Of a DNA stretch of 36,534 nucleotides, positions 32,237-36,534 are shown one piece after another. Position 1 is the first letter of the stretch. Every line of letters starts with the position of its first letter. The stretch comes from Desulfurellales bacterium (GTDB taxonomy: Bacteria; Campylobacterota_A; Desulfurellia; Desulfurellales; Hippeaceae), in NCBI GenBank assembly GCA_027014115.1, contig JALWEJ010000053.1:1-36534 (forward strand), written 5' to 3'. The notes under the pieces are model-generated. The model did not search any database. It worked only from the letters and a program-made list of their open reading frames with translations, and had not been told where the DNA came from. Both the position numbers and the translations under genes were made by a program.

Positions 32237-32947
32237 TTAATATTTTGCAAAAGTTTGTCTTTTTTTGATTTTGTCAATCTCTTCTTTTGACAAAATCCTA
32301 TACTCACCTTCTTTTAATGCACCAAGCTTTATATTTTCTATCGCTATTCTTTTTAACTTAATAATCGGTATATCAAAATGCTTAAAAAATCGTCTTATTA
32401 TCCTATTCCTGCCAGAATCCATTTTAATTAAAATCCAAAAAGAGTTCTCTGTTTGAGAAACCTTTAATGGTTTAAAAAAACCATCTTCAAGTTTTGCTCC
32501 TTTAGATAATTCTTCTATGAATTCTTTGGTCAGTTTATGTTTTGTTTTTACCAAATACGTTTTTACAAGTTTATACTTGGGGTGCATAACCATATTAGCA
32601 AAATCACCATCGTTTGTCACAAGCAAAAGCCCCTCGGACACATAATCAAGTCTGCCTATACAGATAAGTTTTGTATCTATATCTTGAAAAAAATCGCAAA
32701 CAACTTTTTTATCCGACAAATCTTTGGTCGCACTTAAAACATAAGGGGGTTTATAAAACGCAAAGTAATACTTTTTATTAACCGGAACAACAACTTCTCT
32801 TTTAACCATCACAACATCATTATCTTTTATATCAACAAAATCCTTTACTACTTTTCCGTTTACACTTACAAGACCTTTTTTTATATATTCGTCAGCTTTG
32901 CGTCTAGATATATTTATGCTGCTTGCTATATATTTATTAACCCTCAT
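32237..32947 (-). CDS. RluB/RsuA-family pseudouridine synthase
   Basis: A 236-residue pseudouridine synthase acting on rRNA. It has an N-terminal S4 RNA-binding domain ([20 protein letters not shown], then [10 protein letters not shown]) and the catalytic motif [19 protein letters not shown] with the active-site Asp. The C-terminal [28 protein letters not shown] is typical of the RsuA/RluB/E/F group. RluB (23S U2605) is the most usual assignment, but RluE, RluF or RsuA cannot be excluded. The frame opens at a TTG at 32953; the ATG at 32947 matches the family start and overlaps rpoD by 11 nt. Confidence 0.88.
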   Translation of the reverse strand: MRVNKYIASSINISRRKADEYIKKGLVSVNGKVVKDFVDIKDNDVVMVKREVVVPVNKKYYFAFYKPPYVLSATKDLSDKKVVCDFFQDIDTKLICIGRLDYVSEGLLLVTNDGDFANMVMHPKYKLVKTYLVKTKHKLTKEFIEELSKGAKLEDGFFKPLKVSQTENSFWILIKMDSGRNRIIRRFFKHFDIPIIKLKRIAIENIKLGALKEGEYRILSKEEIDKIKKRQTFAKY

Positions 32948-34424
32948 CGGCAAAAGGCTGTAACAACCTGCTCCTTTTTGGATGTCTTATCTTTCTTATG
33001 GCTTTTGCCTCTATCTGTCTAACCCTTTCCCTTGTAACACCAAGCACCCGCCCAACCTCTTCAAGGGTGTGGTCCGAGCCATCCCCTATACCAAACCTCA
33101 TACTCAAAACTTTTCTCTCTCTTTCCGTTAGAGTGCCGAAAACCTCTTTTATCTTCTCCTTCAGATCCGATTCAATAACAAAATCTATGGGTAACTTGGT
33201 TTTTGTATCCTCTATAAAATCTTCCAAATGCGTGTCGTTATCATCACCAATGGGCGTCTCCAAAGAAATAGGCTCTTTTGCTATTTTTATAATTCCCTTT
33301 ATTTTGTCGGCATCCATCTTCAAATAATCGGCAAGCTCGGATGTTGTCGGCTCTCTTCCGTATTTTTGAACAAGTAGTTTTGATGCTCTGACTATTTTAT
33401 TGATTGTCTCTATCATATGCACAGGAATTCTAATCGTTCTTGCCTGGTCGGCAATTGCTCTTGATATGGATTGCCTTATCCACCATGTGGCATAGGTGGA
33501 AAATTTAAATCCTTTTCTATAGTCGAATTTATCCACAGATTTCATTAACCCTATATTGCCTTCTTGTATCAAATCCAAAAAAGATAGGCCCCTGTTTAGA
33601 TGTTTTTTGGCAATGGAAACGACAAGTCTCAAATTTGCTTTAATCATCTTCTGTTTCGCATTTTCCAATCTAACTTTCTCTTTATCTATCTCTGTAAGCA
33701 TATCCAACAATGTTTCTCTATCATCCAGTTCCTTGTCATTCAAAACCTTATTCTTGAAGCTATCTATCATCTGATGCATAAATCTATCACTTAATGCTAT
33801 TTCAAGAAAATCGTTAAATATTCTTTTCTTTAAATCTTCAATATCATGTTCGTTTGCCATCTCCATCTGTTTATATTTATCCACTATACTGTCCAATATT
33901 TTTATGAACGTTTCTTTGGATGTATGATCCTCACAATCAACATCATCCTCATCATCTTCATATGTTAAATCAAGAGCATTGGATATATTTTTCACCTTTA
34001 TTTCGCTTGTCAGTATATCTTCTTTTAATTTTTCAATTTCTTCCGATATAAACGGTATATCTATTAATTTTTTTGTTAAACTGCTTTTATGTTTTTCTAT
34101 TTCTTTTGCTATCTCAATTTCTTCTTCTCTTGTCAAAAGGGGTATGTTTCCCATTTCTCTTAAATACATACGTATGGCACTACCTATCTCTTCTGATGTC
34201 TCTATCTCAAGTTCCTTGCTCAAACCTTGTTCTACCAAAGAAACCTTATCCGTATCAATAATATCTATATCCAGATCATCACAACGCTTTATTAAATCAT
34301 CAATATCATCGACACTCACACCTTCAGGTAACATATCGTTGATTTCATCGTATGTAACATAACCCTTCTTTTTACCCTCATCTATAACCTTTCGAAAAGC
34401 CTCTTTGCTAAAATCTTTTTCCAT
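32937..34424 (-). CDS. rpoD: Primary RNA polymerase sigma factor (sigma-70)
   Basis: A 495-residue primary sigma factor. Region 1.1 is at the N-terminus ([16 protein letters not shown]). Region 1.2 follows ([19 protein letters not shown]), then a non-conserved acidic insert (with a [10 protein letters not shown] run). Region 2 has [39 protein letters not shown] and [15 protein letters not shown], and region 3 has [11 protein letters not shown]. Region 4 ends with [20 protein letters not shown] and [11 protein letters not shown]. The consensus-like -10 and -35 boxes across the window agree with it as the main sigma. The ATG follows AAAGGATGGGG. It overlaps rluB and is divergent from queA. Confidence 0.97.
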   Translation of the reverse strand: MEKDFSKEAFRKVIDEGKKKGYVTYDEINDMLPEGVSVDDIDDLIKRCDDLDIDIIDTDKVSLVEQGLSKELEIETSEEIGSAIRMYLREMGNIPLLTREEEIEIAKEIEKHKSSLTKKLIDIPFISEEIEKLKEDILTSEIKVKNISNALDLTYEDDEDDVDCEDHTSKETFIKILDSIVDKYKQMEMANEHDIEDLKKRIFNDFLEIALSDRFMHQMIDSFKNKVLNDKELDDRETLLDMLTEIDKEKVRLENAKQKMIKANLRLVVSIAKKHLNRGLSFLDLIQEGNIGLMKSVDKFDYRKGFKFSTYATWWIRQSISRAIADQARTIRIPVHMIETINKIVRASKLLVQKYGREPTTSELADYLKMDADKIKGIIKIAKEPISLETPIGDDNDTHLEDFIEDTKTKLPIDFVIESDLKEKIKEVFGTLTERERKVLSMRFGIGDGSDHTLEEVGRVLGVTRERVRQIEAKAIRKIRHPKRSRLLQPFADEG

Positions 34425-34537
34425 ACCCCATCCTTTCGTGTTTTATTTTTCTTCTATGTAAACGCTTTATGTTTTATTGATAGCAAACAGATGCATAAGG
34501 AACGGATTTAAAGTAGTTAATAGTTCCATATTTAATA

Positions 34538-34565
34538 ATTTGATCACAGTTCTTTTCTTTGTCAA
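34538..34565 (-). promoter_or_regulatory. Proximal rpoD promoter
   Basis: On the minus strand TTGACA (complement of 34560-34565) and TCAAAT (complement of 34538-34543) are 16 nt apart, with about 110 nt of leader before rpoD. The -10 box is only a four-of-six match. Confidence 0.5.
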
Positions 34566-34699
34566 CCTCAAATGCAAGATTTTATACATTTTTTTATCTA
34601 AGCATCACTATCACTTACAATAATATATTCATAACTTACAAACATAACCGTATTATCTAAAAAAACAATGCGCCAACAACAAATACAAACTGAAGCGCT

Positions 34700-34727
34700 A
34701 TTCTATAGATAGTTTTCTATTTTTCAA
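34700..34727 (-). promoter_or_regulatory. Distal rpoD promoter
   Basis: On the minus strand TTGAAA (complement of 34722-34727) and TAGAAT (complement of 34700-34705) are 16 nt apart. A transcript from here would have a leader of about 270 nt. The 34425-34780 intergenic region otherwise holds only this promoter, the proximal one and the queA -10 box; I see no gene in it. Confidence 0.55.
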
Positions 34728-34769
34728 GAAAAATCTAAAAAAACAATGGATAGAAAAAGTAATTTATTA

Positions 34770-34775
34770 TATAAT
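34770..34775 (+). promoter_or_regulatory. queA -10 box, leaderless spacing
   Basis: A perfect TATAAT ends 5 nt before the queA ATG, and there is no ribosome site. The -35 region is weak (TGGATA at 34747-34752, 17-nt spacer). The start of transcription should be at or next to the start codon. Confidence 0.6.
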
Positions 34776-34780
34776 TTTGT

Positions 34781-35809
34781 ATGGACGTATCGCTTTTTGA
34801 TTACTATCTACCCAAAGACCTTATTGCACAAAAACCACACATCCCAAGGGACGAATGCAAACTGCTAATCTGCAATAAAAACGAAAATTCCATTGAACAT
34901 AGAATATTTAAAGATTTGACAAAATACTTAAAACCAAACGATTTGCTCATTTTAAACGATACAAAAGTTATACCGGCAAGACTGTTTGCTCACAAAACAA
35001 CAGGCGGTAAAGTTGAAATATTTCTTTTAGAGGAGATAGAAAAAAATAGATACCTGTGTCTTACCAAAGGAAAAATAAAAGACAAAAACAGACTAATACT
35101 AAAAAACAACATGGAGTTAGAAATAGAAAAAACAGATACTGATAAACGAATAGCCACTTTTTTAATAGAAAACGACATAAAAGCACATCTCGAAGAAATA
35201 GGCGAAGTTCCTCTCCCTCCTTATATAAACAGAAATTATGAAAATTATGACAAAAAAAAGGATGCGACATACTATCAAACCGTGTATGCAAAAAAAGCAG
35301 GTGCAGTTGCGGCCCCTACAGCCGGTCTGCACTTTACAGAAGAATTATTGAACAAGATAAAAAACATGGGCGTAAATACTGCATACATAACACTCCATGT
35401 AGGCATAGGCACATTCAGGCCTGTAAAAGAAAAGATTGTCGAAGCTCACAAAATGCATGAGGAAACCTACGAAATAACTCCACAAACAGCAAATCTCTTT
35501 AACTATGTAAAGCAAAAACAGGGTAGGGTAATAGCAATAGGAACAACTGTTATAAGGGCGCTTGAATCTGCTGTTGACAATAACGGTATACTAAAACCAA
35601 AAAAAGATTCAACAAATATTTATATCTATCCAGGATACAAATATAAAGCTGTAGATGCCATGATAACAAATTTTCATCTGCCAAAATCCACTCTGCTTAT
35701 GTTAGTAAGTGCATTTTATGAAAGAGAAAAAATATTGGAATGTTATAAAGAGGCCATTGATAAACAGTATAGATTCTTCAGCTTTGGCGATGCTATGTTT
35801 ATTTTTTAA
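34781..35809 (+). CDS. queA: tRNA preQ1(34) S-adenosylmethionine ribosyltransferase-isomerase
   Basis: A 342-residue QueA, which transfers and rearranges the ribose of SAM onto preQ1 at the wobble base of GUN-anticodon tRNAs, giving epoxyqueuosine. Family stretches are MDVSLFDYYLPKDLIAQKP, LILNDTKVIPARLFA, TGGKVEIFLL, GEVPLPPYI, YQTVYAKKAGAVAAPTAGLH, HVGIGTFRPVK and the C-terminal MITNFHLPKSTLLMLVSAF. It appears leaderless. Its end overlaps trmL, on the opposite strand, by 11 bp. The tRNA-Asn(GUU) in this window is one of the four substrates of this pathway. Confidence 0.96.
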   Translation: MDVSLFDYYLPKDLIAQKPHIPRDECKLLICNKNENSIEHRIFKDLTKYLKPNDLLILNDTKVIPARLFAHKTTGGKVEIFLLEEIEKNRYLCLTKGKIKDKNRLILKNNMELEIEKTDTDKRIATFLIENDIKAHLEEIGEVPLPPYINRNYENYDKKKDATYYQTVYAKKAGAVAAPTAGLHFTEELLNKIKNMGVNTAYITLHVGIGTFRPVKEKIVEAHKMHEETYEITPQTANLFNYVKQKQGRVIAIGTTVIRALESAVDNNGILKPKKDSTNIYIYPGYKYKAVDAMITNFHLPKSTLLMLVSAFYEREKILECYKEAIDKQYRFFSFGDAMFIF

Positions 35810-36287
35810 AACCAACCTGTCTTATTGCTTCATACAAGACAACCGAAACACTGCTTGCAAGATTAATAGATCTAACATTGTCTGTTGTTGGAATATTTAT
35901 GCAATTGTCATAATTTTCAATTAAAAGTTCTTCCGGAAGCCCTTTGGTTTCTGAACCAAACATAAAAGTATCACCCATTCTATAATTTTGATCAAAAATA
36001 GTAGATGCGGCTTTCGTTGTTGAGAAAAATATTCTTCTATCTGAAAAACTCTTGAAAAAATCGTTCAACGAATTATAAACAGTAAGGTTTAAATGTTCCC
36101 AATAATCCAAACCTGCTCTTTTAAGATGCTTATCATCCAAAGAAAAACCCATGGGTTTTATAATATGAAGATGTGAATTTGTTGCAACACACAAACGTGC
36201 AATATTACCTGTATTTGGAGGAATATCGGGTCGATATAAAACAATATGAAAATTAAAGTTGTTTTTAAGTAAGAAATGTCTTTGCAT
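35799..36287 (-). CDS. trmL: tRNA (cytidine/uridine-34-2'-O)-methyltransferase TrmL
   Basis: A 162-residue SPOUT-class methyltransferase, probably TrmL, which 2'-O-methylates the wobble base of tRNA-Leu. It has the three usual motifs: PDIPPNTGNIARLCVATNSHLHIIKPMGF (in part PPNTGNIARLC), MFGSETKGLPEELL and IPTTDNVRSINLASSVSVVLYE, which form the knot. The start at 36287 has no good ribosome site and an extra 10 residues before the family core, but no other in-frame start exists. The gene is 27 nt downstream of 5S rRNA on the same strand, with no terminator between. It may ride on rRNA transcripts. Confidence 0.9.
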   Translation of the reverse strand: MQRHFLLKNNFNFHIVLYRPDIPPNTGNIARLCVATNSHLHIIKPMGFSLDDKHLKRAGLDYWEHLNLTVYNSLNDFFKSFSDRRIFFSTTKAASTIFDQNYRMGDTFMFGSETKGLPEELLIENYDNCINIPTTDNVRSINLASSVSVVLYEAIRQVGFKK

Positions 36288-36314
36288 AAAAATTTTGCGG
36301 TCTAACTATATAAA

Positions 36315-36434
36315 CCCCCTGGCAATACCTACTCTCCCACGGGCTCTCCCGCAGTACCATCGGCGTATACAAGCTTAACTGCCGTGTTCGGAATGGGAAC
36401 GGGTGTTTCCTCGTATACTATCCTCACCAGGGGG
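36315..36434 (-). rRNA. rrf: 5S ribosomal RNA
   Basis: The minus strand reads a 120-nt 5S rRNA: the terminal stem CCCCCTGG (start at 36434) pairs with CCAGGGGG at the end (36315), with the conserved CCCGTTCCCATTCCGAACACG in helix III (36393 region) and GCCGATGGTACTGCGGG. A 36-nt spacer separates it from the 23S end. Confidence 0.96.
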
Positions 36435-36470
36435 AAATTATAAGCACCTAACCATTAAAGAACAGAAGAT

Positions 36471-36534
36471 AAGCCTAAGCCTCACGGTCTATTAGTACGA
36501 GTCAGCTCCATGCATTACTGCACTTCCACCTCTC
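36471..36534 (-). rRNA. rrl: 3' end of 23S ribosomal RNA (partial)
   Basis: The minus strand ends in CTAATAGACCGTGAGGCTTA, the conserved 3' end of 23S rRNA. The gene runs off the right edge of the window. The 3' boundary at 36471 is estimated by comparison with the usual end and may be off by a few bases. Confidence 0.9.

Overview
The window is a low-GC bacterial chromosome segment. Its gene content (ComEC without a nuclease domain, an 11-gene NADH-dehydrogenase-type operon without nuoE, nuoF or nuoG, a TRAP-TAXI transporter, Memo and phasin-like genes) and general protein style suggest an anaerobic thermophile of the Hippea/Desulfurella type. That assignment is inference from style, not from any comparison I could run. 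Most of the window is dense, co-directional housekeeping DNA. Recognisable promoters are TTGACA-like boxes 16-17 nt from TATAAT-like boxes.

Layout. 1-73: start of a leftward gene running off the edge. 178-4024: rightward block with a YvlD-type membrane protein, a nitronate monooxygenase-type flavoprotein, TypA/BipA and a universal stress protein, closed by a bidirectional terminator shared with the next block. 4079-7215: leftward TRAP-TAXI transporter (receptor then fused permease, with a terminator-like hairpin between them). 7231-7617: promoters and two unexplained GC-rich hairpins. 7618-7693: tRNA-Asn with its own promoter and terminator. 7748-9924: an eroded accessory patch with a Uma2 remnant, an IS3-type OrfA remnant, a truncated YaaW/DUF3944 gene and a frameshifted WYL regulator. 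9985-11497: TPR lipoprotein and SAM hydrolase.

22274-11467 (leftward): an eleven-gene operon, argD-pgpA-cinA-thpR-recA-pilT/U-recX-alaS-phasin-memo-comEC. Its junctions are mostly ATGA overlaps or gaps of a few bases, and it starts from a strong promoter at 22312-22339. It brings together recA, recX, cinA, a type IV pilus retraction ATPase and the ComEC channel, so DNA uptake and recombination functions sit in one unit with alanyl-tRNA synthetase, arginine and phospholipid enzymes.

32088-22403 (leftward): nuoABCDHIJKLMN, a complete proton-pumping membrane arm and Q module of complex I without the NADH-input module. It has its own promoter and terminator. 34424-32237: rpoD and an overlapping rluB-type pseudouridine synthase. 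34781-35809: queA, rightward. 36287-35799: trmL, leftward and only 27 bases downstream of a 5S rRNA gene. 36315-36534: 5S rRNA and the 3' end of 23S rRNA, both leftward, so the window ends inside an rRNA operon.

The observations most worth a second look are the EFG-less complex I, the competence-flavoured recA operon, the WYL gene split exactly at a TTTCCCG slippery heptamer, several probable leaderless mRNAs, and the unexplained hairpin pair beside the tRNA gene.
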